Source of the DNA: Butyricimonas synergistica DSM 23225
GTDB taxonomy: Bacteria > Bacteroidota > Bacteroidia > Bacteroidales > Marinifilaceae
Reading direction: 5' to 3'
Length of the DNA: 64,000 bases
NCBI RefSeq assembly: GCF_000379665.1
Contig: NZ_KB903360.1
Location: forward strand, 312,175 to 376,174
Position 1 is the first letter of the stretch. Every line of letters begins with the position of its first letter. Positions 18,441 through 27,132 of this stretch are shown in pieces. The position numbers were made by a program, and so were the translations under genes. A model generated the notes under the pieces. The model searched no databases and was not told the DNA's origin. It worked only from the letters and a program-made list of their open reading frames with translations.

Positions 18441-20747
18441 CTATCTTCCTTTTCTACGAACCCAAATCAAGATTCCAGCAACAGCCAATAGCAAAGGAAT
18501 AATCACCATAAACGACCACTTGATAACCGCAGCACCCGTTTTTGCCACGTACACCTTATCATCCGGTAGCGGCGGGCGTCTCACGTCGATCGGCACCTCG
18601 TTATCAGACAGCCAGAAGAAACTTCCGGTAATCAACGTGTAGTTGGAAGTACGTACCGTCGGCACTCTTCTTCCAAACTCGCCGTTACTGATACAATCCG
18701 CATCACCTGTCAAGACAATTTTCTGTTCTCTATCTCCAACTTTCTTGGATAATGCCACAACCGTAGTATAGATCTTTTCTACTTCACCGATAGCAGGATT
18801 CAAACGAACCGTATCATCAACAAAGTCTGTTGTTTCCAACTCGTTCCAAACGCCAATCGTATCTGTTTTGAACATGATGGTTTCCTTGTATCCCTTGTCC
18901 GCAATTTTTTCCAAACCGGCAACACTCGGGGTAGACATAGCCATTTTATATCTACGCATCGTTCCGAAATCATAAGCTATACTGTCTGCAGCCTCCTTCG
19001 TCGGGTAAGAAATAATCACGTCTGCCAGCAAATTCGTATCCTGTTTAACCAAAACTCCGGTCGTCATCTCGTAACCAAATTTAGCAAAAAGCTTGTTCAT
19101 CACATCTCTACGCTTGGGCTCACCCAAGATAAACAAGTTACCACCGCGATCGATATATTGTTGCAAATTAGCCTCTTGTTCCGGACTCAACCAGTCACGC
19201 ATATCGGCAATCATCATGATATTGATATGCACCGGCACTTGCTCGTCCAAAGTCACTTCCTCCACGTCGAAACCTTGGTTCAACAAAGAATGGCGGAAAG
19301 CCTTATCATTTGCGAAGGCACTGTAATCACGGTCTTTATTACCATAAAAACTACGTTCTCCATGCCCTTGCACGATACCTACCTTCGGAAGTTCCATCAC
19401 CATTCGCTTGAAAGCAGCCGTAATCTCTCGTTCACTCGGGAAACGTTGCATATCGTTATATATACGCAACCAAGCTTTTTGTCCGTTATCGCGGACAATC
19501 TGCCGCACGAAAGTATTACCTTCTCCCGACAAATCAATCTTCTCACGGATCTTCTCCGGGGTCATAAATCTATTGGAATCCATTCCATATATTTTACAAA
19601 CCTCTATCATCTTCTCGCGAAGCGTCTTATTCGGGAAACGTCTATCTAATTGCGGATTAGCTGTCGTGTCATAATAATACACGTACTTCAATTTCATATC
19701 CGGTTTGAAACGCAAGTACTGGTCGAAACGCTCCATATCCGGTTTCAAGAAATGGAATGCGGCGTACCAGGATGCACCCGGGTCAAGAGCATTAATATAC
19801 GTGGTAATCGTCATTCCGCCATCCAGCTTAGCCACGATTTCCTGGCTATTGGGGGTCAATGTATTGCTCTTCGTTGCGGTCGCATCATAATAAACTTTCA
19901 TTTGCGGCATAGAGGTAATGTACCCGAGAACACAAACCAAAAGAATAACACCAAGATTTCTTCCCAACGTGATCACGAAACGAATCTTTTGACGTACTGC
20001 ATTCAAACGGATAATCGTCAATGCCAGGAACAAGCAAACCACGATAATGAAATACAGCAAATCTTCGCTACAAATCAAACCGGCGATAAACTTACCGCTA
20101 CGACCCGACATAGCCAACCAATAAGTAACGTCTCGCACCAAGTCGTACTCTTGCCACCAACCGCCGACCATACTCAACATCATCAACACGGCAAACGTAC
20201 CGATAGCAGCCACGATCTGGTATGAAGTCAAACTGGACATAAAGATACCGATAGCCGCATAAGCACAAATCAACAAGTACAATCCCAACAACCCGGTAAA
20301 CACCATTGGCCAATCGAAATCTTTAACAACTCCCCAGCTGCAAAGCACGATCAAGAAAAGAATACCGATCATGAAAAGCCCGTAAATCATCATGGACAAG
20401 AACTTACCCACGATAATCTGGAAATTGGTAATCGGAGAAGAGTACAACAAACGAATAGAACCACTACTCAATTCCTTGCTGACCAAGCTCATGGTCAAAA
20501 GAGGAATATAGAAATACAAATAATTTTGTATACTGGGGAAAATACCTCCCCAAGGGCTGGTAAAGATACTCATCGAGGCTCCCGCGACACTATATCCCAT
20601 TTCCTGAGAACTTACCAATCCGGCGATATTATCGGCAAAAAGTATTCCTGCCTGTACGCCGAAAACGACTAATATCAACCACGCAACAGGAGAATAGAAT
20701 AACATTTGCAATTCTGTTCTCGCAATATTATATATCATTTTAAACAT
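18441..20747 (-). CDS. GldF/GldG-type ABC-2 permease fused to a GldG periplasmic domain
   Basis: Protein of 768 residues. Residues about 1-250 are an ABC-2 permease with six membrane helices (start IARTELQMLFYSPVAWLILV, then LLTMSLVSKELSSGSIRLLY). A further helix near 275 leads into a long periplasmic GldG domain (about 290-735) with KVGIVQGHGERSFYG and VHINIMMIADMRDWLSPE. One C-terminal helix follows and a short basic tail (WVRRKGR). In Flavobacterium GldA, GldF and GldG form an ABC transporter needed for gliding; here GldF and GldG are one polypeptide, common in non-gliding gut Bacteroidales. It is 11 bp after its ATPase gene. The substrate is unknown. Confidence 0.9.
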   Translation of the reverse strand: MFKMIYNIARTELQMLFYSPVAWLILVVFGVQAGILFADNIAGLVSSQEMGYSVAGASMSIFTSPWGGIFPSIQNYLYFYIPLLTMSLVSKELSSGSIRLLYSSPITNFQIIVGKFLSMMIYGLFMIGILFLIVLCSWGVVKDFDWPMVFTGLLGLYLLICAYAAIGIFMSSLTSYQIVAAIGTFAVLMMLSMVGGWWQEYDLVRDVTYWLAMSGRSGKFIAGLICSEDLLYFIIVVCLFLALTIIRLNAVRQKIRFVITLGRNLGVILLVCVLGYITSMPQMKVYYDATATKSNTLTPNSQEIVAKLDGGMTITTYINALDPGASWYAAFHFLKPDMERFDQYLRFKPDMKLKYVYYYDTTANPQLDRRFPNKTLREKMIEVCKIYGMDSNRFMTPEKIREKIDLSGEGNTFVRQIVRDNGQKAWLRIYNDMQRFPSEREITAAFKRMVMELPKVGIVQGHGERSFYGNKDRDYSAFANDKAFRHSLLNQGFDVEEVTLDEQVPVHINIMMIADMRDWLSPEQEANLQQYIDRGGNLFILGEPKRRDVMNKLFAKFGYEMTTGVLVKQDTNLLADVIISYPTKEAADSIAYDFGTMRRYKMAMSTPSVAGLEKIADKGYKETIMFKTDTIGVWNELETTDFVDDTVRLNPAIGEVEKIYTTVVALSKKVGDREQKIVLTGDADCISNGEFGRRVPTVRTSNYTLITGSFFWLSDNEVPIDVRRPPLPDDKVYVAKTGAAVIKWSFMVIIPLLLAVAGILIWVRRKGR

Positions 20748-20758
20748 AACCTGATTTT

Positions 20759-21685
20759 TTAATGTGCTTTTTTAGATAATTCTGCGAATATACTATCCAA
20801 GGAACTCTTCTCTACCCGGATCTCTGACAAACGCCAGCCTTTGGCGGCGCTCTCTTTCACGATACGATCAATAACCTCTTGTGCTTCCTCGAAACGGATT
20901 CGGAATTTCATGTTGCCCAATTCTTCCACTCCCAACACACCTTCAATCTTGGCAAGTTCTTCCGAGGCTGGAGGATCCACCAAAGAAAGGAACAGGGTAT
21001 TCGGCACAATATAATTATCAAATTCATCAACAGAACCCATAAACACGAGCTTTCCTTCCTCGATCATCATGATATGGTCGCAAACGGCTTGAACCTCCGT
21101 CAAAATATGCGTGGAAAGAATCACGGTACGATCTGCCGCAATCTCTTTAATCAAATGCCGGATCTCCATGATCTGGTTCGGATCCAAACCATTCGTCGGC
21201 TCGTCAAACACTACTAAATCAGGTTTGTGGACAATCGCCTGCGCAATACCAACACGTTGTTGGTAACCACCTGACAAATTCTTTATTAAACGCTTGCGGA
21301 AATGCGTGATTCCACACCGGCTCAATACCTCTTCCACAGCATTCTTCAGCTCGTGGTCAGGCACCCAACGCAATCTGGCGCAATGCAGTAAATACTCTTC
21401 CACCGTCAAATCACCGTATAAAGGCGGCTTCTGCGGCAAGAAACCGATATGACGTTTAGCATCCACCGGATGTTTCCGGGCATCAATTCCCCGAATGAAA
21501 ACATTACCTTCCGTTTGTTTGATAACACCACTGATAATGTTCATCGTGGTCGACTTACCGGCACCATTCGATCCCAGTAAACCATAAATCCCCCGAACGG
21601 GAATCTCGAAACTGATGTCGCGTACCGCCCATTGAATGCTGTACCGATGTGACAGGTGTTCGACTTTTACAATTGGCTCTTCCAT
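20759..21685 (-). CDS. ABC transporter ATP-binding protein (GldA-like)
   Basis: ATPase of 308 residues with Walker A GSNGAGKST, Q-loop region GFLPQKPPLYGDLTVEEYL, signature NLSGGYQQRVGIAQAI, Walker B LVVFDEPTNGLDP and the H-loop ILSTHILTE. The C-terminal 80 residues are the extra domain of the multidrug/GldA subgroup. It is the first gene of a two-gene exporter unit; the permease follows 11 bp later. A homologous ATPase lies at 38878. A gliding function is unlikely in this setting; export or extrusion of an unknown compound is the safer reading. Confidence 0.93.
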   Translation of the reverse strand: MEEPIVKVEHLSHRYSIQWAVRDISFEIPVRGIYGLLGSNGAGKSTTMNIISGVIKQTEGNVFIRGIDARKHPVDAKRHIGFLPQKPPLYGDLTVEEYLLHCARLRWVPDHELKNAVEEVLSRCGITHFRKRLIKNLSGGYQQRVGIAQAIVHKPDLVVFDEPTNGLDPNQIMEIRHLIKEIAADRTVILSTHILTEVQAVCDHIMMIEEGKLVFMGSVDEFDNYIVPNTLFLSLVDPPASEELAKIEGVLGVEELGNMKFRIRFEEAQEVIDRIVKESAAKGWRLSEIRVEKSSLDSIFAELSKKAH

Positions 21686-22025
21686 AAATTTGTTATTAAA
21701 ATTAATATGCTCTTACAACAACACTTTTGCAAACTTTATAAATAGACGTTTCAAAATTGATTTAGTGTTATCCCAAAATCAATTTTATGAAAACTTTAAG
21801 ATTTACAATTTTTCAAACAACTGGTAAATAAAACGTTATCATTTTCACGTCTAAATCTTCTTCACTTATCCTCAAAAACACTTTTTAATATTCCATCACG
21901 TCAAAAATAGTAAAATACAAATCGGAACAACAATAAAAAAGCAACTTTAACGTTTTGTTAATAACAACATTAAGAAAGTTTTCACAAAAATCACCTAACT
22001 TGCGAGCCAGATTCGACGTGAATAA
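21686..22025. other. Divergent intergenic region, no gene seen
   Basis: 340 bp between the divergent ABC ATPase and M23 peptidase genes. It is AT-rich and has stops in all frames. A TAACTTG near 21996 resembles a -7 box one T short, 24 bp before the M23 start; no good box was found for the ATPase gene. Confidence 0.5.
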
Positions 22026-23291
22026 ATGAATAACATGAAAAAGACAAAATGGATATGGATTTGGGCTGCAATAGGTCTTGTTCTAGGGATTATTATCTTT
22101 TGGCCCAGCAACAAAGGAAACAAAGAAGCAATACTTGAAGCTAACGCGGTAGATGAAGTCGTGGACACGACAGAACTACAACAAATACATTATAAATATG
22201 GAATACCTTCCGATAACTTCGAGGTAGAAGAGGGAGTCGTGGGAAAAAACCAGAATCTTTCCCTGATCCTGGCAAAATACAAGGTATCCCCCGCCAAAAT
22301 ACATGAAATCACTCAACGTTGCAAAAACGTCTTCGACGTGCGAAGCATCAAAAGCGGTCAGAACTATACCCTTTTCCTGGCAAAAGACAGTCTTCGAACC
22401 CCGGAATTCTTTATCTACGAGAAAAACGCTCTAGAATACGTGGTTATTGACTTCAAGGAAACTTCAGAAGTTTACGTGGGACAAAAAGATGTCGTGAAAA
22501 AAGAACACATGGCAAAAGTCGGCATCACCTCTTCTCTTTGGAACGCCATGGTTGAAGCCGGTACAGACCCGACCCTAGCGATTACCCTATCGGAAATATA
22601 CGCTTGGTCTATCGACTTTTACGGCATAGCAAAGGGAGACTCCATCCGTGTACTTTATGAACAATCATATGTCGAAGACAAGCCCTTGCGTGATTTCAAT
22701 ATCAAAGCGGCGATCTTCACGAACGCCGGCAAAGACTTCTACGCCATACCCTTCGAGCAAAATGAAAAGTTCGCCTATTTTGACGAAGACGGCAGCAGCT
22801 TACAAAAAGCATTCTTAAAAGCCCCGTTAAGATATTCCCGCATATCTTCCGGCTTCTCCAACAACCGTTACCATCCCGTCCTGAAAAAATACAGGGCACA
22901 CCACGGCGTGGATTATGCCGCCCCGACAGGAACTCCCGTTCAAACCATCGGTGATGGCGTTGTCGTGAAAAAAGCCTACCAAGCCAACGGGGGCGGGAAT
23001 TACGTGACCATCAAACACAACAGTGTCTATTCCACCACTTATATGCACCTCTCCAAATTTGCCAAAGGGATTCAACCCGGCAAACGTGTAAAACAAGGAG
23101 AAACCATCGGGTACGTCGGAGCTACCGGGCTCGCTACCGGTCCGCACTTGGATTTCCGGGTATATAAAAATGGAACCCCCATCAATCCCCTGAAAATGAG
23201 CTCTCCTCCAAAAGAACCCATTTCACCCGAAAATATGCCTCGTTTCATCCAAGCAAAAGACTCACTGGTGAACATACTAAAACAGATCTAA
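22026..23291 (+). CDS. M23-family (LytM-like) peptidase with altered zinc-ligand motif
   Basis: Envelope protein of 421 residues: one N-terminal membrane helix (WIWIWAAIGLVLGIIIF), a middle region (about 55-260) like the OapA/LysM-type N-domains of cell-separation peptidases, and a C-terminal M23 domain (about 270-395). The first zinc motif HxxxD is present (His292, Asp296 in HHGVDYAAP). The usual second motif HxH reads HLD here (GPHLDFRVY, His374 and Asp376), so one His ligand is replaced by Asp. It may have low or changed activity or act as a scaffold for a true hydrolase. ATG at 22035 is an alternative start. It is a single-gene unit. Confidence 0.88.
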   Translation: MNNMKKTKWIWIWAAIGLVLGIIIFWPSNKGNKEAILEANAVDEVVDTTELQQIHYKYGIPSDNFEVEEGVVGKNQNLSLILAKYKVSPAKIHEITQRCKNVFDVRSIKSGQNYTLFLAKDSLRTPEFFIYEKNALEYVVIDFKETSEVYVGQKDVVKKEHMAKVGITSSLWNAMVEAGTDPTLAITLSEIYAWSIDFYGIAKGDSIRVLYEQSYVEDKPLRDFNIKAAIFTNAGKDFYAIPFEQNEKFAYFDEDGSSLQKAFLKAPLRYSRISSGFSNNRYHPVLKKYRAHHGVDYAAPTGTPVQTIGDGVVVKKAYQANGGGNYVTIKHNSVYSTTYMHLSKFAKGIQPGKRVKQGETIGYVGATGLATGPHLDFRVYKNGTPINPLKMSSPPKEPISPENMPRFIQAKDSLVNILKQI

Positions 23292-23343
23292 AGAAATTTA
23301 GAGCCTCATTGTCCTATAATCAAAAATCATAAACGCAAATCAC

Positions 23344-25473
23344 TTAATCACCCAATCTCTCCCCTGTCACCTTATAATAACGCCATTTTCCCGAGTGAAG
23401 CCCTTTTTTATAACGTCCCTCACACCACAAGTGTCCCGTGCCGTAATAAAACTTCGCAGTCCCGTGCCGCACCCCTTTTCTAAACTCGATCTCCGCACGC
23501 ACCGTGCCATCCGGGAAAAACTCCTTGTAATACTCGATCATCCCTTTCTTGTAAGTCACCTGTGCCAACAACTCGCCATCCTCGTAAAAGAACGGGGCTA
23601 TCCCATCAATCTTCCCGGCATCATAAGGGAACTGCCCGATCATCTTCCCCGCTTTATTAAACACGCACCACACCCCATCCGGGTCGCCATCCTTCAACGC
23701 ACCCCGGAAAAGAGCCTTACCAGTAGAATACTCGTAATACTCACGGGAACTAATCGCGATACTATCCGGGATAACCGGATAATAAAATCCCGCTTCAATC
23801 TGGTCTATCTGGTTCTCAAACTGACGGCTCAGCTCCCGCGCACGATACTCTTCGGGCGCCTTGGCATTATAATTCGCCACAATCTGAGTCTCGAAAGCCT
23901 CCCCATTCTTGGATAAAGCCATTCCCACCGTCTCGAAACTCAGGAAAGCCCCCTTATTCTTTTCCAATTCTCCCCTAGATTCCGTTTTAAAAGAACCATA
24001 CAAATACTCGTATGTATTCGGAGCCTGCACGTACCCGAACACGTTACTTTTGCTCCCAAGGTTATCCATTGCCTGCAAATACCTCTCGTTATGAGCCAAA
24101 GTATTTCCCAACACGTATTCCTTGATCATCTCGGTAAGCGTTTCCGGCGAATTACTAAAAACGACATAATCCTCCAGGAAAGTATAATAAGGCCTATCGA
24201 ACCGATCAAACATACTCCCGAAAAAAAGATTAAAGAACCCTTTCAGCCGGAAATAATGAATCGTGTACCCGTTATACTCTATCGCCTTTTCCCTCACGGG
24301 GGTCGTTCGTTGTATTTGTTCAGCCAGGTAAGCCAACTGGTCTTTTGCCAGATCGACGTCCTTGCTCCGGACTGCCAGCACGATATTATCCGTCCGTTGC
24401 CCGCTTTCCAGGCGGGGCTTGATAATCGCCACCTCATCCCCGATCCAGGAAGAAAACAAGTCTAACACATCCACACCCAACCACTTATTTATCCTTTCCA
24501 TGGACTTCTCGATCTCCGCGTAAGACCGCGGGTTACTCGTCTTGTAATTATCCAACAACAAAGACTCCACCTTCGCAAAAGAAGGAAAACAGAAAGACAC
24601 GTAAGCCGCCGTATTCTCCCCCGCGATATTCTTCACGGAAGAAGTTCCCCCTTCCAGAGAGTTCACCACATCCAACAACGAAAAATTACTCGAATCCGGA
24701 TTCGTTTCACCCTTGAAACGCAGATTCTTATCGTTCAACTGCAACATCAACCGGGTATTTTTCAACATGGCGACCTCCTTCGTCACCGCCGACGTTTCCA
24801 TGACGGAAGCAATCCATTTTCCCAGTTGCCGATGATCTATATCCAAAATGATATCTCCCGATGCCTCCAGCACCTCAGTTTCCTTATTCACCTTACAACG
24901 GGCAAGGGAACGTGAAACCAAAGAACGGGATAACGAAACGATCAACAAATTATCCCGGATCGTGAAATAAAATCGCAAATCCGCCCACGTCAATTCCCGA
25001 ATCTCCCCGTTCGGGTCCTTAAAACGTTCCACCTGAATCTCGTCATCTTCCACGAGCGCAAGCAACCAAGACTCAAACAAGCGGATCACGTTCAATTTTC
25101 CCAAATCACAAACATACAGGAGATCATAATCACGCAACGCCACCTGATGACAAGAGATCGTCACGGGGCGATCCGTCATGATCCGTTTCATCTTCGGGTA
25201 ACTATTCGCCAACGAATCGATATATTGCAAATCCGAATGATACTCCTCGAAATAAGGATAGTTCTTCAGCGAACGCCAGATAAAATTTCGTTTCAGCCGC
25301 TCGTGCACACTGTTCACGGAGCGAATATTCACTTTAAAAACCGCATCAGCCGGCACCGCTTGCAGGGTATTGAACTTCCCCACGTTCCGGAAAACCCCGA
25401 ACCACACGAGCGTCCCGAACACGAGCAACAGACCCAACAGGACAATTATTTTTTTCTTCGTACTTTTCCGCAT
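23344..25473 (-). CDS. DUF3352-like envelope protein with C-terminal MORN repeats
   Basis: Protein of about 709 residues, starting at the ATG at 25473; the frame extends to a GTG at 25482. It has an N-terminal membrane anchor (IIVLLGLLLVFGTLVWFGVF) and a large extracytoplasmic part like DUF3352 proteins (LQAVPADAVFKVNIRSVNSV, ENTAAYVSFCFPSFAKVESL). The last 130 residues contain at least five MORN/YwqK-like repeats (GKALFRGALKDGDPDGVWCV, GTVRAEIEFRKGVRHGTAKF, GRYKKGLHSGKWRYYK). MORN repeats are usually binding or membrane-contact modules. Convergent with the M23 gene, 52 bp apart. Function unknown; an envelope role is inferred from the anchor and location. Confidence 0.8.
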   Translation of the reverse strand: MRKSTKKKIIVLLGLLLVFGTLVWFGVFRNVGKFNTLQAVPADAVFKVNIRSVNSVHERLKRNFIWRSLKNYPYFEEYHSDLQYIDSLANSYPKMKRIMTDRPVTISCHQVALRDYDLLYVCDLGKLNVIRLFESWLLALVEDDEIQVERFKDPNGEIRELTWADLRFYFTIRDNLLIVSLSRSLVSRSLARCKVNKETEVLEASGDIILDIDHRQLGKWIASVMETSAVTKEVAMLKNTRLMLQLNDKNLRFKGETNPDSSNFSLLDVVNSLEGGTSSVKNIAGENTAAYVSFCFPSFAKVESLLLDNYKTSNPRSYAEIEKSMERINKWLGVDVLDLFSSWIGDEVAIIKPRLESGQRTDNIVLAVRSKDVDLAKDQLAYLAEQIQRTTPVREKAIEYNGYTIHYFRLKGFFNLFFGSMFDRFDRPYYTFLEDYVVFSNSPETLTEMIKEYVLGNTLAHNERYLQAMDNLGSKSNVFGYVQAPNTYEYLYGSFKTESRGELEKNKGAFLSFETVGMALSKNGEAFETQIVANYNAKAPEEYRARELSRQFENQIDQIEAGFYYPVIPDSIAISSREYYEYSTGKALFRGALKDGDPDGVWCVFNKAGKMIGQFPYDAGKIDGIAPFFYEDGELLAQVTYKKGMIEYYKEFFPDGTVRAEIEFRKGVRHGTAKFYYGTGHLWCEGRYKKGLHSGKWRYYKVTGERLGD

Positions 25474-25534
25474 ATATTTCACTCCGCTACGCTATTTCGA
25501 TGTCACAATATTAAGAAATTAAACCGGGATATCG

Positions 25535-25542
25535 TATCTTTG
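25535..25542 (+). promoter_or_regulatory. -7 promoter box for the chromate transporter pair
   Basis: TATCTTTG, a perfect TAnnTTTG match, 23 bp before the ATG of the first chromate transporter gene. No clear TTTG at the -33 position. Confidence 0.5.
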
Positions 25543-25565
25543 CGACTGATATTATAATACAAATT

Positions 25566-26120
25566 ATGGCTTCATACTGGCAAATATTCATATCCTTTTT
25601 TAAAATCGGCTCCTTCACGTTAGGAGGAGGCTATGCCATGATCCCCCTGATCCAAAAAGAGGTCGTCGACAAAAAAGGATGGTTAAAAGAAAGCGAATTT
25701 GTCGAGATGCTCGCCATCGCCCAATCCGCCCCCGGACCGATAGCCCTCAACACGGCTATTTTCGTCGGTTACAAGGCTCGGGGAGTAAAAGGCGTTATTT
25801 TCTCCAGCCTCGGCACGATACTCCCTTCCTTCATCGTGATCTTGCTTATCGCCATGATATTTACCGACTTCAAGGATAACCCGGGAGTAGAGAGAGTATT
25901 CAAGGGCATCCGCCCCGCCGTGGTCGCCCTCATCGCCGCCCCCCTCTACCAGATGGGAAAATCTGCCGGGATAACCCGTAAAACGGTCATCATCCCCACC
26001 CTTGCCGCCTTGATTGTTTGGCAAACCGGACTATCGCCGATATATATTATTATCGCCGCCATCTTGGGAGGTCTTGCAGTAGGCATGATAAAGGAAAAAA
26101 GAACAAAAAGTAAAAAATAA
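25566..26120 (+). CDS. Chromate transporter, short-chain subunit 1
   Basis: Membrane protein of 184 residues, the length of the single-domain (short-chain) CHR family. It has the family signature near the start (FFKIGSFTLGGGYAMIPLIQ, then SEFVEMLAIAQSAPGPIALN) and about five to six membrane helices. Short-chain CHR proteins occur as adjacent pairs that work together; the partner follows 11 bp downstream. They export chromate in studied cases, but in anaerobic gut bacteria the true substrate may be another oxyanion such as sulfate. The promoter box is just upstream. Confidence 0.93.
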   Translation: MASYWQIFISFFKIGSFTLGGGYAMIPLIQKEVVDKKGWLKESEFVEMLAIAQSAPGPIALNTAIFVGYKARGVKGVIFSSLGTILPSFIVILLIAMIFTDFKDNPGVERVFKGIRPAVVALIAAPLYQMGKSAGITRKTVIIPTLAALIVWQTGLSPIYIIIAAILGGLAVGMIKEKRTKSKK

Positions 26121-26131
26121 AAGACAGGGAA

Positions 26132-26668
26132 ATGGAAAGCGTGGAATTATATATCAGCCTATTTATCACCTTCTTCAAAATCGGCTTGTTCGGTTTCGGC
26201 GGAGGCTATGCCATGCTGTCTCTGATACAACACGACGTGGTGGAAACCCACCAGTGGATCAGCGTTGCCGACTTCACCGACATTGTCGCCATTTCCCAAA
26301 GTACCCCGGGACCCATCGCTTTCAACACCGCCACCTACATCGGCTACACGGCAACGGGAAGCGTCTGGGGTTCGGCAATCTGCACCTTCGCCGTCAGCCT
26401 GCCGTCATTGTTCATCATGATCACCATTTCCAGATTCTTTTTCATGTTCCGGGACAACAAATACGTCGATTGGGCAATGAAGGGACTGAAAACCACCGTC
26501 CTCGGACTGATCGGCGCCGCCGCCCTGTTGCTCATGAACAAACAAAACTTCGCCGACTACAAAAGCTACATCATCTTTGCCGTAGCCTTCATCGCCACCT
26601 TCAAATTCAAAATGGACCCCATCCTCATGATCATCCTCGCCGGAATCGCGGGATACATCCTTTATTAA
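26132..26668 (+). CDS. Chromate transporter, short-chain subunit 2
   Basis: Membrane protein of 178 residues, homologous to the upstream subunit (FFKIGLFGFGGGYAMLSLIQ, then ADFTDIVAISQSTPGPIAFN). The paired halves are expected to insert in opposite orientation, as is known for short-chain CHR pairs. The operon ends here; a hairpin 19 bp downstream mainly serves the convergent thioredoxin gene. Confidence 0.93.
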   Translation: MESVELYISLFITFFKIGLFGFGGGYAMLSLIQHDVVETHQWISVADFTDIVAISQSTPGPIAFNTATYIGYTATGSVWGSAICTFAVSLPSLFIMITISRFFFMFRDNKYVDWAMKGLKTTVLGLIGAAALLLMNKQNFADYKSYIIFAVAFIATFKFKMDPILMIILAGIAGYILY

Positions 26669-26681
26669 AAACACACGAAAT

Positions 26682-26706
26682 AAAAAAAACCGCCTTTCAG
26701 CGGTTT
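26682..26706 (-). terminator. Terminator of the thioredoxin gene (shared convergent site)
   Basis: Arms AAACCGC (26687-26693) and GCGGTTT (26700-26706) with a six-base loop. On the minus strand the stem is followed by a run of T, so it ends thioredoxin transcripts; on the plus strand only three T belong to the stem itself. Confidence 0.88.
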
Positions 26707-26731
26707 CATATCTTATCAAAACAACAAACTA

Positions 26732-27046
26732 TTAAAGTAATTTATTGATCTTGTCTACCAATGTAGCTTTAGGCACTGCACCGACTTGCTTGTCTGCAAC
26801 CTGACCACCCTTGAAGAAAAGAATAGTCGGGATGTTACGGATACCATATTTAGCAGAAGCGGAACTTTCGTCCACGTTCACCTTAGCAACAACCACTTTG
26901 CCTTCGAACTCTTTAGAGATTTCCTCAACAATAGGCAACATCATCTTACATGGTCCACACCATTCTGCCCAGAAATCTACCAACACGGGAACTTCTGCCT
27001 TCAGCACAACTTCCTCGAAATTTGAATCATTAACTGCAATAGCCAT
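26732..27046 (-). CDS. trxA: Thioredoxin
   Basis: Cytoplasmic dithiol-disulfide oxidoreductase of 104 residues with the active site WCGPCK (Cys30 and Cys33) and the cis-proline segment RNIPTILFFKGG. I start at the ATG at 27046 (MAIAVNDSNF), which gives standard thioredoxin length; the frame stays open for 20 more codons upstream, but these do not match the family. It is 86 bp after dnaE, same strand, possibly a separate unit. Confidence 0.96.
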   Translation of the reverse strand: MAIAVNDSNFEEVVLKAEVPVLVDFWAEWCGPCKMMLPIVEEISKEFEGKVVVAKVNVDESSASAKYGIRNIPTILFFKGGQVADKQVGAVPKATLVDKINKLL

Positions 27047-27132
27047 ACTTCTATCTTTAAAGTTTATAATAATTTTCATGCTAAAAGCGTTGGAGAATAT
27101 TTGCATAAATCCAACGCTTCGACACGGCGAAA

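Noticed and set aside
21996-22002. -7 box for the M23 gene (TAACTTG)
   Set aside because: One T short of the consensus and without a -33 partner at proper spacing, so not listed as a promoter.
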